61,901 nucleotides of DNA from Clostridium polynesiense. Lineage in GTDB: Bacteria; Bacillota; Clostridia; Clostridiales; Clostridiaceae. Shown here piece after piece: positions 9,772-20,123 of the stretch; position 1 is the stretch's first letter; each line of letters begins with the position of its first letter. Under the pieces are notes generated by a model, which made no database searches, was not told the DNA's origin, and saw only the letters and a list, made by a program, of their open reading frames with translations. The DNA is taken from the NCBI RefSeq assembly GCF_000820705.1, contig NZ_CCXI01000120.1, positions 1 through 61,901 on the forward strand, in the 5' to 3' direction. The translations under genes were made by a program, and so were the position numbers.

Positions 9772-11021
9772 AAATCTCTCTCCAATCTTATAATTTTACC
9801 TCTTTGTTGCAAGTTACTTTTCTTTGTCCTAATTAATGAAACAGAAAGTCCTAAAAGCAAATAAAAATAAGGTTCTGTCAAGTAACTACCTGATATGAAC
9901 AATTTTACAAACCCCATACAGAATGAAATTAAATATATACTTCTAACACATGAATCCTCACTAACAATCCTTAAACCTGAAACTATTTTTACTAACACTA
10001 TGATAAGAATTATTCCTCCAATAATTATTCCAAAATTGATCAACAATTCCAAAATAATACTATGTGCATACTGCTCTACAAAATATCTATCGCTTCCAAG
10101 TCCATATCCAAATGGATATTGAGCCAATCGCTGCCAAAGGACTTTTTGAATATCCAACCTTCCGCTATCAAAACTGGTACCTGCCGTATATTCACCTAAA
10201 AAAGTCTGAAATACTCGCGTGCTTAAGTTATGATCTAATGCATACTGATAAAGTCCCTTAAGTGCAATATCATATAAATTTGTAAACGTCGCGATAAATA
10301 TAAAAACACCGATTCCCAAAAGTAAAAGTACTCTTTTTTTTACATTCATACTAATTGTTTTATAAATTGTCAATAGTAGAAACATTACTAGGAAACACAC
10401 AATAGAACCTCTATTTCCAAGCATTACCAAATTAAAAAAACCGTATAAAACTACTAATAACTTTATGATAGACATTTTTTTGAAAATATCCGCCATAAGC
10501 AGTAATATATGTGGTAATAATGAGTAAGGTATATATTGATTCGATGACCACTCGTATTCAAAACCTCCGTTGGTATTATTAAATACAATAGTCAATATTA
10601 GAATACTTAGAATAGATACGATACTCAATATATTTAAAAGCCCATTATCTATGTGTAACTTTTTATGTAATGCAAGTCCCACATAATACATTACAAAACA
10701 TTGTAGTAAAAATTCTGGCCATATTTCATTAAACGGTTCTGTTGTTTTTGCATTAACAAGTAACGTTACTAACACAACAATAATAGCAAGGAATCCCAAA
10801 AGCAAATCCTTACTTCGAACACATTTTGAAATATAAGGAATTGATCCGATTATTAGAAAGGAAACGATTAATGATAGAAAAATAAATCCAATACTCGGAA
10901 TTCTCTTCAACACTATCCCAAAGTAGCGAAAAAAAGCATGATACCCCCATAAAAAGGTAACTAATCCTAAAAATATCTTCTCACTGCTCATTCTTCGTAT
11001 CATTTTTCCCTTACACCTCAT
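9768..11021 (-). CDS. wzy: Wzy-type O-antigen/capsule polymerase (block A)
   Basis: A 417-aa membrane protein with about a dozen hydrophobic segments and a large extracellular loop in the C-terminal half containing a short conserved-looking patch (FGYGLGSDRYF), as in the O-antigen ligase/polymerase family. It would link flipped repeat units into the polymer. It sits between rmlA and rmlB. Wzy proteins diverge strongly, so the call rests on topology and context. Confidence 0.75.
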   Translation of the reverse strand: MRCKGKMIRRMSSEKIFLGLVTFLWGYHAFFRYFGIVLKRIPSIGFIFLSLIVSFLIIGSIPYISKCVRSKDLLLGFLAIIVVLVTLLVNAKTTEPFNEIWPEFLLQCFVMYYVGLALHKKLHIDNGLLNILSIVSILSILILTIVFNNTNGGFEYEWSSNQYIPYSLLPHILLLMADIFKKMSIIKLLVVLYGFFNLVMLGNRGSIVCFLVMFLLLTIYKTISMNVKKRVLLLLGIGVFIFIATFTNLYDIALKGLYQYALDHNLSTRVFQTFLGEYTAGTSFDSGRLDIQKVLWQRLAQYPFGYGLGSDRYFVEQYAHSIILELLINFGIIIGGIILIIVLVKIVSGLRIVSEDSCVRSIYLISFCMGFVKLFISGSYLTEPYFYLLLGLSVSLIRTKKSNLQQRGKIIRLERDL

Positions 11022-11032
11022 TTATTTTCAAG

Positions 11033-11917
11033 TTAAAACTTCAATATTCCATCGGCAACTTTATGTAAATGTTCGCCATATGGAGATTTCCCATATCTAT
11101 TGGCAGAAGCAATCAATTTTTCTTTACTTATCCAGCCTTTACGGAAAGCAATTTCTTCTGGTGCAGAAATCATTACACCCTGCCTTTTTTCCGTAATCTG
11201 CACAAATTCAGTTGCTTCAACTAAACTATCCATTGTTCCTGTATCAAGCCAAGCAAATCCACGTCCTAATATTTGTGCTTTTAATCTATTTTCTTTTAAA
11301 TACATATCATTAAGAGAAGTTATTTCAAGTTCTCCACGTGCAGATGGTTTCACTTTCTTTGCCATCTCACACACACCCTTTGGATAGAAGTAAAGTCCTG
11401 TAATACAATAACTACTTTTTGGCTTAGTTGGTTTTTCTTCCACTGACAAAATATTCATATTCTCATCAAATTCCATGATTCCAAAACGTTCTGGATCATT
11501 AACATAGTAACCAAAAATAGTTGATTTATTATCTTCTGTATTTTCTAAAGCTATTTTTAAAAAACTAGATAATCCACCACCATAAAAAATATTATCTCCA
11601 AGAACCATTGCGCATGAATCATCTCCAATAAATTCTTCTCCAAGAATGAATGCTTGCGCAAGCCCATCTGGATTAGGTTGAACTTTATATGCAAAATTTA
11701 CTCCAAACTGTGAACCATCCCCCAAAAGTCTTTCAAAATTAGGAAGGTCAGTTGGTGTTGATATAATTAATATATCTTTAATACCTGCTAACATTAGAGT
11801 TGATAATGGATAATAAATCATCGGTTTATCGTATATAGGTAAAAGTTGTTTTGATGTAACCATTGTTAATGGATATAATCTTGTACCTGCCCCTCCTGCT
11901 AAAATAATTCCCTTCAT
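11033..11917 (-). CDS. rmlA: Glucose-1-phosphate thymidylyltransferase
   Basis: A 294-aa nucleotidyltransferase making dTDP-glucose from glucose-1-phosphate and dTTP. It has [11 protein letters not shown] at residues 8-18 and the EEKPTKPKS and SLNDMYL motifs typical of RmlA. Length is as expected. It is separated from rmlB by the polymerase gene. It is the only rmlA seen in the window and would have to supply dTDP-sugars to block C as well, unless another copy exists elsewhere. Confidence 0.95.
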   Translation of the reverse strand: MKGIILAGGAGTRLYPLTMVTSKQLLPIYDKPMIYYPLSTLMLAGIKDILIISTPTDLPNFERLLGDGSQFGVNFAYKVQPNPDGLAQAFILGEEFIGDDSCAMVLGDNIFYGGGLSSFLKIALENTEDNKSTIFGYYVNDPERFGIMEFDENMNILSVEEKPTKPKSSYCITGLYFYPKGVCEMAKKVKPSARGELEITSLNDMYLKENRLKAQILGRGFAWLDTGTMDSLVEATEFVQITEKRQGVMISAPEEIAFRKGWISKEKLIASANRYGKSPYGEHLHKVADGILKF

Positions 11918-11923
11918 TTTATA

Positions 11924-12955
11924 CTATCTCCTTTTCCTTAATAACAATTGAATTTTCTTAGGTATATGGATTAACCGATTGAAATTAAAAACTAATTTCA
12001 CTTTAAGTTCCAACCTTTTTTTCTCAACTCTTTCTTGACTATCTAATTCACCACCAAACTTGTACAATAACCAAGTAAAATGAAATAATTCACTCGGTAT
12101 ATTTTGCACTAAGACTGCTACACTATCTTTATCTTCTTGTGAATAGTTCTTGAAAATATACCGAAAATCATATAGATGACGAATAAAAGCTTCTTTTTTT
12201 AACATTTTATTTATATTAATTTCCAAATCATAAAGAATCATATTTCTAAAACATCCATAAACCCTTTTTTTTCCGGTCCACAGTCCCTCACCTGTTAAAT
12301 TATACTGTGCCCATAACTTGTCTAAATAGTATATCTTTCCGTACTGCAAAATAATATAGGTAATAAAATTGTCATTAAGATAATCACGATATTTTTCATC
12401 TAGCATCTTTTCTTTACATATGCTTCTAAACAAAATCGTATTTGTGTGAAAATATAACTCTTTCCAATATTTTCTACTATCTACACGACCTTCTCTTAAT
12501 CTATTCTCCATTAGAGGATATTTTCGCTTTTCCGATAAATCATTTGCCAAAATATTATGTGCAACACAAGAACAATCTATATTTTCTGGTTTATCTAAAA
12601 TCTGAACTTGCCTTTTTATTTTCTCATTACCCCGAAAGCAATCATCTCCATCCAGATAAATTAAATATTCTCCTGTAGACTTTTCTAATAAATTCGCTCT
12701 ATTCCTTGCGGCTCTTTTACCATCCTTTTTAGTATTTACATCCCTTTTCATTACGAATAATTTAATATTCTCTGGATATTTTTCTATCCATCCATTAATA
12801 ATAGATACTGTACTATCACTAGATCCATCGTCTCCAATTAATAATTCCCAATTAAAAGGCATTTCTTGAACAACTACACTTTTAATTGCATTATTTATGT
12901 ATTCTTCACAATTATAACATGTCAGCATTATACTCACTTTTTTTTTCATTTTCAT
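11924..12955 (-). CDS. Family 2 glycosyltransferase
   Basis: A 343-aa GT-A fold enzyme with the N-terminal family 2 pattern (SIMLTCYNCEEYI, GDDGSSDST) and a D-x-D-type metal motif (YLDGDDCF). It is a cytoplasmic or membrane-associated transferase adding one sugar to the block A repeat unit. Two ATG codons two residues apart are possible starts. Donor and acceptor cannot be read from sequence. Confidence 0.85.
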   Translation of the reverse strand: MKMKKKVSIMLTCYNCEEYINNAIKSVVVQEMPFNWELLIGDDGSSDSTVSIINGWIEKYPENIKLFVMKRDVNTKKDGKRAARNRANLLEKSTGEYLIYLDGDDCFRGNEKIKRQVQILDKPENIDCSCVAHNILANDLSEKRKYPLMENRLREGRVDSRKYWKELYFHTNTILFRSICKEKMLDEKYRDYLNDNFITYIILQYGKIYYLDKLWAQYNLTGEGLWTGKKRVYGCFRNMILYDLEININKMLKKEAFIRHLYDFRYIFKNYSQEDKDSVAVLVQNIPSELFHFTWLLYKFGGELDSQERVEKKRLELKVKLVFNFNRLIHIPKKIQLLLRKRR

Positions 12956-12994
12956 ACCCTATCTTCTATTTTTTATTTTATATTGAATGATACT

Positions 12995-13990
12995 CTATTG
13001 AAAACGTTCTTTCATTCTTCTTAAAAATTTTCGAGTATTCGTGAGAACATAGTAAAAAATAGTGTCTACATATGTCAACATAATACCAGCTTGTTTAATC
13101 ACACTCTTACCATCTTCTTTTGCCTTTGCCATATCATATACAAATTTACTTAATCTAACCTGCTCAGTACAATATATCTTTCCATATATTTCCGGATGCT
13201 TTGCAATATCTAATTGTGCATACGTTATACAATCCTGATAATACAATAATCTTCGAGGTGCAAACAACTCACGTGAAGTAGATATTCCAACTTTCGCTCT
13301 GTGCTTAACTGAATAATCATTGAAAAATGATAATTTTTTATTTGCCGCTAAAAGTCGATTAGCCAATGCAATATCTTCAATCAGTACATATTTTTCATCA
13401 CAAAATCCTCCATCTGCAAAAAAGTCTCTTCTATAACAGACAGCTTGATTAGCAATTGGAAATATATCTTTTTTAGCTATGTATCTTCTTCCACTAATAT
13501 AATCCATATGCAATACTTTTTCTAACGCATTGTTAGACTTTTCTACTCGCGGATCATAAAGTGAATTCATCATATGATCACATTGCTCTAATTTTCCTAC
13601 TACAGCAATAGAATTATCTTTTTTCAATAATTCAATCATTTTAGAAAAGGCATCAGGAACAGGATAAGTATCATCGCCACCCAATATTCTAATATATTCT
13701 CCTCTAGAAATAGCAAGTGCATTATTAATATTTTTCACAGTCCCAATATTTTTTTCTCGATGTATTATTGAATAAGTAACATTTCCATTTGCATTATTAT
13801 CGATATATAATCTAATCTTTTCTTCATCAAAATCCTTTGATCCGTCATCTGAGATAATTAACTCAATTAATGGATAATCTTGTTTGATAACTGATTCAAT
13901 AGCTTCAAACAAATACTCACCAGAATTATAAGACAAAAGAATAACTGAAACCATATCTTTAATTACTTCATTCTTAAATCTACTAGCCAT
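12995..13990 (-). CDS. Family 2 glycosyltransferase
   Basis: A 331-aa GT-A glycosyltransferase with SVILLSYNSGEYL, ISDDGSKD and a DDT metal motif (ILGGDDTYP). It is the second of two adjacent family 2 enzymes in block A and would add another sugar of the repeat. The C-terminus is basic, compatible with peripheral membrane attachment. Confidence 0.85.
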   Translation of the reverse strand: MASRFKNEVIKDMVSVILLSYNSGEYLFEAIESVIKQDYPLIELIISDDGSKDFDEEKIRLYIDNNANGNVTYSIIHREKNIGTVKNINNALAISRGEYIRILGGDDTYPVPDAFSKMIELLKKDNSIAVVGKLEQCDHMMNSLYDPRVEKSNNALEKVLHMDYISGRRYIAKKDIFPIANQAVCYRRDFFADGGFCDEKYVLIEDIALANRLLAANKKLSFFNDYSVKHRAKVGISTSRELFAPRRLLYYQDCITYAQLDIAKHPEIYGKIYCTEQVRLSKFVYDMAKAKEDGKSVIKQAGIMLTYVDTIFYYVLTNTRKFLRRMKERFQ

Positions 13991-14012
13991 TTTAATTCAC
14001 CATTCACACAAA

Positions 14013-15109
14013 TTATTTAAAACTATTTATGCAATCAATCACATATTGAATTTCTTCATCTGTCATTCCATAATACATAGGAATACTAAGTTCAGTAGCA
14101 CTAATCTCTTCTGCAATTGGAAAATCGCCTTTTTTAAACCCAAGATTCTTATAACACTCTTGTAAATGCATTGGAATTGGATAATGTTTATTTGTAGATA
14201 TCCCTTTTCCATTAAGGAATGCTTCTAACTCATCTCTTCTTTTACAACGAATACCAAAATATGCCAAACAGGAACCATATTATCCGCTACATAAGGAAGA
14301 ATCACCTCTGGATTTTTAATCTCGGCTAAATATCTATCTGCAATTCTTCTTCTTTCGATATTAATTCTGTCAAGATGAGGAAGTTTAGCAGATAAGAATG
14401 CAGCTTGCATCTCATCGAGTCTTGAATTATTTCCCTGATAAATATGATGATATTTATAATCAGATCCATAATTTCCTAATGCACGTACCATATCAGCAAT
14501 TTCTTTATTATTAGTAACAGTTGCTCCGGCATCGCCTAATGCCCCAAGATTTTTTCCAGGATAAAAACTAAAACCTGCCACATCGCCAAAAGAGCCTACC
14601 GTTTTCCCTTTATATGTTGCCCCATGTGCCTGTGCACAATCTTCAACAATATACAAGTTATATTTTTTTGCAATTTCCATTATTGGATCCATGTCACAAG
14701 CCTGGCCATAAAGATGAACTGGCATTATTGCTTTTGTTTTTGCTGTAATTGCTTGTTCTATAAGGCTTGGATTAATATTGAAGGTTTTTAAATTCGGCTC
14801 AACAAATACAGGTTTAGCGCCAACATAAGTTACTGCAAGTGCTGTCGCAATATAAGTATTAGATGGAATAATTACTTCATCATCGTCACCTATGCCCAAT
14901 GCTTTTAACGCAAGCATTAATGCATCTAAACCATTACCTACGCCAATACAATATTTAGTGTCACAGAACTCTGCAAAAGCTTTTTCAAATGCCTCATCCT
15001 CTAACCCCTCAATATACCAAGATCTTTTATATACCCTTTCAAAAGCTGCTCTTAACTCTTTGTCTAATTCGTGCTCCATTGGAAGGAAACTAACAAATGA
15101 TACTTTCAT
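14013..15109 (-). pseudogene. fdtB: FdtB-type PLP sugar aminotransferase, single-base frameshift
   Basis: DegT/DnrJ/EryC1 aminotransferase homologous along its length to the intact copy at 52927-54027. The PLP lysine is present in [13 protein letters not shown]. Near 14256-14259 (an AAAA run on the plus strand) one base is missing: PVWHI continues out of frame, and the true continuation ([15 protein letters not shown]) is in the next frame down to the stop at 14013. It would form dTDP-3-amino-3,6-dideoxyhexose from the FdtA product. The break may be real or a homopolymer sequencing error. Confidence 0.85.
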
Positions 15110-15110
15110 A

Positions 15111-16037
15111 TCAATTCTCCTTTTTTATATATTTTTTAAATTCATTATAATCTCTAATATAATCTTCGACTTCATAATACTCTGATGCCGCTACACATAA
15201 AACAGAATCCTTCTGCAACCACAACATCTCTCTCCATGTTGGACGATCAATGACAACTCCAATTGAAGGATCACTTAATTCTATTTCCTCTCTACCCAAC
15301 TCATTTTCTAAAATAAGTTGAATTCTCCCATATGGACAAAATAAAAGTTGTTTTAACTCTTTATGTGCATGAAATCCTCGCCTTATTCCTTCGGGTACTT
15401 TTGAAATATAATATTGTCTCTTAATTTCAAAATCAATGTCGTGATTAGCCTCATAAAACGACAGTTCTCCTGCTCCTACTGTTGGAATTGTTTTTATATG
15501 TACAATTTTGCATCCTACTACTGTATCGCGATTTTCAAAGATATCTCCTCTTAAAGCTGAATACCACTTTAAATCATCTTCATCACTATATCGATTTAAG
15601 ATTTCAGGCGCTATATCAATAGCTTCATGAAAACTATGCTTATCGTAAAATCTAACTGCTCTATTATTCTTCCTTGATACGCACCAATAAACACTTTCTA
15701 AACCATATTCCGAAAATGCTTTTTCAATAATGGCTGTCATTCCAAACCATGAGTACCCGCGCCCCATTGCTTCTTTACGAACTGTGATTGCAAACTCTGC
15801 ACTTGAATTTTTCTTGTCAATATGCTTTAAACTGACTGTTCCCATATACTCATCCTCATCAGATGCAATCGCTAAATTTACATTTTCAGTAAAACTCTGA
15901 TTATTTTTAATAAATTCTTCACAATCACTTAATGTTTTAGATTTAAAATTTATGTGTAAATCTTGAACCACACTTTCATCATGCATCCATTCAAGCATTA
16001 ATGGTGCATCTTTAAGTTGTAGTTTTCTTAAATACAT
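15111..16037 (-). CDS. GNAT acetyltransferase fused to FdtA/QdtA-type 3,4-ketoisomerase
   Basis: A 308-aa two-domain protein. Residues 1-165 are a GNAT acetyltransferase ([14 protein letters not shown] acetyl-CoA loop). Residues 175-308 are a cupin-like ketoisomerase (WxcM/FdtA type) with the conserved [12 protein letters not shown] and PTWREMLW motifs. The cupin half would convert dTDP-4-keto-6-deoxyglucose to the 3-keto isomer; the GNAT half could N-acetylate the 3-amino sugar made by FdtB, the next gene. The fusion combines the first and last steps of a dTDP-Fuc3NAc or Qui3NAc route. Which of the two sugars is made cannot be decided here. Confidence 0.85.
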   Translation of the reverse strand: MYLRKLQLKDAPLMLEWMHDESVVQDLHINFKSKTLSDCEEFIKNNQSFTENVNLAIASDEDEYMGTVSLKHIDKKNSSAEFAITVRKEAMGRGYSWFGMTAIIEKAFSEYGLESVYWCVSRKNNRAVRFYDKHSFHEAIDIAPEILNRYSDEDDLKWYSALRGDIFENRDTVVGCKIVHIKTIPTVGAGELSFYEANHDIDFEIKRQYYISKVPEGIRRGFHAHKELKQLLFCPYGRIQLILENELGREEIELSDPSIGVVIDRPTWREMLWLQKDSVLCVAASEYYEVEDYIRDYNEFKKYIKKEN

Positions 16038-16044
16038 AATCTAC

Positions 16045-17283
16045 CTACCTTTCTATATGTTCAATTAATACATTTACTAACTTTTTATAATCATATTCTT
16101 CTGCTAGCCTTCGAGAATTTTTGCAATACACAGAATACTCTGACTTATCCATTTTTTTAAATTTTTCAATAGCATTTGCAATACTTTCTGGATTGTTATC
16201 GACTGACATGCCTGCTTTATTTCCTTCGACTAAATCATACTCCGGTTTTATCATTGACAATACCGGCTTCCCACTGGCGAAATACATAAATAACTTATTT
16301 GGGCTTACACCGTACTTTAATAAATTTGTATTTTTAAATGTAAATAGTGTCAAATCACTTCGAGATAACAGATTCATCGCATATTTCTTATCTAATGCAC
16401 CTTTAAATTTAATATTACGTAACTGCAAATCACTGCACATCTTTTTAAGTCTTTCCTCTTGATTACCATATCCGTACACTAAAATGTCAACATCTTGAAT
16501 AGAACGATCCTGTAATTCTTTTGCTGTTAACACCAGAACATCCAAACCATTAAATTCACTCACTGATCCTAAATATACAACTTTAAATTTATCATTTTCT
16601 AAATCATTATCAACTAGCTGAAAATCTTCTGTTTGTTTATCTACTGTTTTAAGATCCACTCCATTATTTAGATATCCAATGTTCTCTGTATCAACATCAC
16701 CACCAAATTCTTTACTCCAACCCTTATCAATAATATATTGTTTTCCTCCTTCGAAGGAAAAAACAATTGAGTCTGCTTCCCTATATGATTTATGTTCCAA
16801 CTTATACAAAGCTTTCGTTACAATTGAATTTTTCCTCATATGTCCCATATCTACAAAAAGCTCAGGCCACAAATCAAGAATATCAAAAATAACTTTTGTA
16901 TTATATTTTTTCTTCCACTTCAAGGCAATATTCCCAAACAATCCTGCAAAATCACTGATAATTACATCTGGCTTTGGTATCTGATTTCTTAATTGCCATA
17001 ACCTTAATTGGAATTGAAGCGCGACTACAACCCTTTTAATATTTGAATTATAGTCATCCGTTCGAATCACATAAAACTTCTCACCATCATGTTGAACAAA
17101 TTTTATTTTTTCATTTTTACTCATATAATTAGGTCCATGCTTATAATCAGCACTTCCAGCTATTATAAAAACATCATATCCTTTTTCTCTCAAATGTTCA
17201 CTCAACACTATTTGACGTGTTCGAATACCTGCATTTGGCCCATTATACTCGTTAATTATCCACACAACTTTTTTCTTATTCAT
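16045..17283 (-). CDS. Family 4 glycosyltransferase (WbuB-like)
   Basis: A 412-aa GT-B glycosyltransferase. The N-terminal WIINEYNGPNAGIRTRQ and the C-terminal SPNKLFMYFASGKPV with a downstream E match family 4 enzymes of the WbuB type, which often transfer a 6-deoxy-amino sugar early in repeat-unit assembly. It may add the Fuc3NAc-like sugar whose genes lie directly downstream; this is inference from position. Confidence 0.85.
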   Translation of the reverse strand: MNKKKVVWIINEYNGPNAGIRTRQIVLSEHLREKGYDVFIIAGSADYKHGPNYMSKNEKIKFVQHDGEKFYVIRTDDYNSNIKRVVVALQFQLRLWQLRNQIPKPDVIISDFAGLFGNIALKWKKKYNTKVIFDILDLWPELFVDMGHMRKNSIVTKALYKLEHKSYREADSIVFSFEGGKQYIIDKGWSKEFGGDVDTENIGYLNNGVDLKTVDKQTEDFQLVDNDLENDKFKVVYLGSVSEFNGLDVLVLTAKELQDRSIQDVDILVYGYGNQEERLKKMCSDLQLRNIKFKGALDKKYAMNLLSRSDLTLFTFKNTNLLKYGVSPNKLFMYFASGKPVLSMIKPEYDLVEGNKAGMSVDNNPESIANAIEKFKKMDKSEYSVYCKNSRRLAEEYDYKKLVNVLIEHIER

Positions 17284-17337
17284 TATATTTACGCACCTTT
17301 ACATTCAGTAACAGTAATAACCACCCAAATATATTTC

Positions 17338-18237
17338 TCACCTTAACTTATGTCCAACAAACATCTTAATTTGATCAACATTTTCCCATTCAGTAACTCT
17401 AAGGATTGCGTCTGTTCCTAATACATCAAAATAATTTTCTTCAATATGACATATCTGACCAGGTATACCTATTACATTTTTATTCTCTACAACTTCTGCC
17501 CTCCATATAATAATCTGGTGTAAATTATCATACATACCAAAAGCACCAGGATATGGATGAGATACCGCTCTTATCAGCCTATGTATGTTATAAATAGGTT
17601 CCTTCCAATCAATACGACCATCTTCTGGTCTTCTAATTAATAGGTACGTAGCATCTTCCTCGTTTTGTTTTTGAGGCACTATAGAATTTTGCATCAAACC
17701 TTTTAAAACTTTTTTACTCAAAGACCTCAATGCCACACATAGCTTTTTTTCTACATCTTTTGCATAATCTGTCTTTTCAATTATGTACTCCTCCTGTCCC
17801 AAAATATCTCCTGAATCTATTCCTTCATCAATCATAAAAAGAGAACATTTTGTTTCATGAACCTCTAATAAAACTTGCCATACCATTGCTGCTCTTCCTC
17901 TGAATTTAGGAAGCGGAGTTGGATGAAAGCCCACACATCCTTTCTTGGGGAGATTTAATATTCTTTTGTCAATTAATTGAGATAATCCTATTACAAATAT
18001 GTAATCTGGCCTTATTTCCCTAATTACTTTTATATTTTCATCAGTACTAATTTTTTTAAATTTTTTATATGGTATATTATGTTTTTTTGCTGTTTCATGA
18101 ATTGGATAATATCCGGAAACATTATCAGAATATTTTTCATCTAATGAAAATACCATATCGATTGGAAACCCTGTTTCTATCATCTCCTCTAACATAATTT
18201 GACTTGAAATAACAGAACCAACTAATATTCCTTTCAT
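17338..18237 (-). CDS. Sugar N-formyltransferase-like protein
   Basis: A 299-aa protein of the methionyl-tRNA formyltransferase fold. The central motif reads GFHPTPLPKFRGRA (His near residue 104) and a later EGIDSGDIL supplies the conserved Asp, but the usual catalytic Asn two residues before the His is Gly. In a capsule operon such proteins use N10-formyl-tetrahydrofolate to formylate an amino sugar. AAGGTG precedes the ATG. It lies next to a sugar transferase and a PIG-L deacetylase, which could expose the amine. The missing Asn leaves activity uncertain. Confidence 0.75.
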   Translation of the reverse strand: MKGILVGSVISSQIMLEEMIETGFPIDMVFSLDEKYSDNVSGYYPIHETAKKHNIPYKKFKKISTDENIKVIREIRPDYIFVIGLSQLIDKRILNLPKKGCVGFHPTPLPKFRGRAAMVWQVLLEVHETKCSLFMIDEGIDSGDILGQEEYIIEKTDYAKDVEKKLCVALRSLSKKVLKGLMQNSIVPQKQNEEDATYLLIRRPEDGRIDWKEPIYNIHRLIRAVSHPYPGAFGMYDNLHQIIIWRAEVVENKNVIGIPGQICHIEENYFDVLGTDAILRVTEWENVDQIKMFVGHKLR

Positions 18238-18246
18238 CTCGACACC

Positions 18247-18837
18247 TTACCTTTTTGGATTTTTAAATCTATTTTCTCCACAGAAAACGACCATCACAGT
18301 TTTTATCAAAATCTTACAATCTAACAAAATATTAAAATTATTCACATACTCCACATCATAATCAATACGTTCTTCCCAACTTAGTGCAACATTTCCATTT
18401 ACTTGTGCCAATCCTGTCATACCAGGTCTCATATTTAAACGTTGACGTTGGTAATCATTATATAAATCTGTTTGTTCTTTTACAGTTGGCCTTGGTCCTA
18501 CTAATGACATATCTCCACGAAAAACATTAATAAGTTGTGGTAACTCATCAATCTTAAACCGTCGAATGCAATTTCCAAATATTGTCATACGTTCTGCATC
18601 CTTTGTAAAATCATGCTTTGCTTCTACTTCTTTATCAACTTTCATACTTCGAAATTTAAGAATATTAAATGTTTTTCCATCTTTACCAACACGGCATTGA
18701 CTAAAAAAAACAGGTCCTGGCATAAATATTTCCAACAAAATCACTGTAATGATTAAAATCGGTGATATAATTATCAATCCAATCCCACTTCCAAAGATAT
18801 CTACAAACCTTTTTATTACTAAATTAGTTTTCCTCAT
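18247..18837 (-). CDS. PglC-like initiating phosphoglycosyltransferase
   Basis: A 196-aa monotopic phosphoglycosyltransferase of the short PglC form. It has an N-terminal re-entrant hydrophobic helix (about residues 12-35), FKIDELPQL with the catalytic Asp-Glu, and MSLVGPRP. It would start the repeat unit by moving a sugar-1-phosphate, likely a bacillosamine-type sugar, to undecaprenyl phosphate. Neighbouring pglD and pglE/pglF-like genes support that substrate. Confidence 0.88.
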   Translation of the reverse strand: MRKTNLVIKRFVDIFGSGIGLIIISPILIITVILLEIFMPGPVFFSQCRVGKDGKTFNILKFRSMKVDKEVEAKHDFTKDAERMTIFGNCIRRFKIDELPQLINVFRGDMSLVGPRPTVKEQTDLYNDYQRQRLNMRPGMTGLAQVNGNVALSWEERIDYDVEYVNNFNILLDCKILIKTVMVVFCGENRFKNPKR

Positions 18838-18839
18838 AC

Positions 18840-19505
18840 TTACTTTATCTCCCTAATCAAACTAAATGCTTCTGCCACTTTTAAATTTACAGTTGCTCCT
18901 CTGAACTTTGCTAAAGCTTCAATTGCTCCAAGGGATCTAGCGTTAGGAAAATCAGATAGTTGTGAATGAAATTCATTCATTGCTTGTATTTTCAACGCAT
19001 ATGTATTTGTAATATCTTCATATACTGTGGGAATAAACTCATTTACAGTATTAGGAATATTCCATCCTGTTTCAGAAAGAGTTTCATACGAATAAACTCT
19101 CTTAGGATATTTTTTTCCTCGAGGCCTTACAGCAACCATAACTGCATCAACCACAATTTGATGGTCAAGTTGCATATCTCCACGATGGGGGATATAAACT
19201 TCATCTGGCTCTATCTTTTGTACAATTTCATTTATTTTTCCATTTAAAATATAACGTGGTACGGATTCAAGCATCACTGCTGGAAAATCAAGAAATATTG
19301 TTTCCTTTACACCAATTATCTCGTCTGCCTTAAGACATTCCCTTCTTCCCTGCTCAATAAATTTGACATCGAAAAGAGGTTCTACTCCTTTTGTCACAAC
19401 ACATACATATACTTCGTCACCTAATTTTGCTCTTTTAGCAATAGTTCCACCAACCCCAATTATCTCATCATCTGGATGAGGAGCAAAAACTAATATCTTC
19501 ATCAT
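18840..19505 (-). CDS. PIG-L/LmbE family N-deacetylase
   Basis: A 221-aa zinc-dependent deacetylase. The signature HPDDE is at residues 10-14 and a second metal ligand motif HRGDMQLDH is at about 107-115. The family removes acetyl groups from N-acetyl sugars. It overlaps the pglD-like gene by four bases upstream (19502-19505) and is two bases from the PglC-like gene. With the formyltransferase nearby, it may convert an N-acetyl group to a free amine for formylation. Confidence 0.85.
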   Translation of the reverse strand: MMKILVFAPHPDDEIIGVGGTIAKRAKLGDEVYVCVVTKGVEPLFDVKFIEQGRRECLKADEIIGVKETIFLDFPAVMLESVPRYILNGKINEIVQKIEPDEVYIPHRGDMQLDHQIVVDAVMVAVRPRGKKYPKRVYSYETLSETGWNIPNTVNEFIPTVYEDITNTYALKIQAMNEFHSQLSDFPNARSLGAIEALAKFRGATVNLKVAEAFSLIREIK

Positions 19506-20098
19506 CTAACCCTCTTTACTGGAACCCCTATATAAGTTCCTGATTTAACCAAATCACTAACTACAACTGCACCTGCACCTATCATACAATCGTTACAAAT
19601 ATTAACATTATTACTTATTACCGATCCTGCTCCGACCCAAGTTCTATTACCAATTTCACATGTGCCTGCAACATGAGCACCTACTGAAACATGGACATAA
19701 TTATGAATCATACAATCATGATCTACTGTTGCTCCAGTATTGATAATGCAACCATCACCAATTAACGTATCAGAATTGATAATTGCCCCTGCCATTACAA
19801 CAGTTCCTTTTCCTATATGTACTCTTCTGCTAATTACTGCAGCAGGATGGATTAATGAAATAATATTATCTAACTGATTTTGGAATTCACATCGTATATC
19901 AGCATTACCAATGGCAACTATCTTGTCTCCAAACATATCTTTAGCATCAGTTGTTTTCCCTACAATCGGATATCCAGCACATTCTTTTAGACTTGCATCA
20001 TCATCAAGAAAAACAATATCTGTGTACCCTTTTTTTATTGCAATATCTGCAACAACTTTCCCATGTCCACTTGCTCCAATTATAATTAACCTATTCAT
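19502..20098 (-). CDS. PglD/NeuD-like sugar O/N-acetyltransferase
   Basis: A 198-aa protein with an N-terminal nucleotide-sugar binding domain (MNRLIIIGASGHGK) and a C-terminal left-handed beta-helix of hexapeptide repeats. PglD N-acetylates UDP-4-amino-4,6-dideoxy-GlcNAc to UDP-N,N'-diacetylbacillosamine. ATG at 20098 is chosen because GGTGAGG lies upstream and the frame above it belongs to the end of the preceding pseudogene, which stops at 20124. Its substrate would have to come from the intact PglF/PglE pair at 23.8-26.9 kb. Confidence 0.82.
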   Translation of the reverse strand: MNRLIIIGASGHGKVVADIAIKKGYTDIVFLDDDASLKECAGYPIVGKTTDAKDMFGDKIVAIGNADIRCEFQNQLDNIISLIHPAAVISRRVHIGKGTVVMAGAIINSDTLIGDGCIINTGATVDHDCMIHNYVHVSVGAHVAGTCEIGNRTWVGAGSVISNNVNICNDCMIGAGAVVVSDLVKSGTYIGVPVKRVR

Positions 20099-20123
20099 CC
20101 TACTAAATTCCTCACCAAAATAA

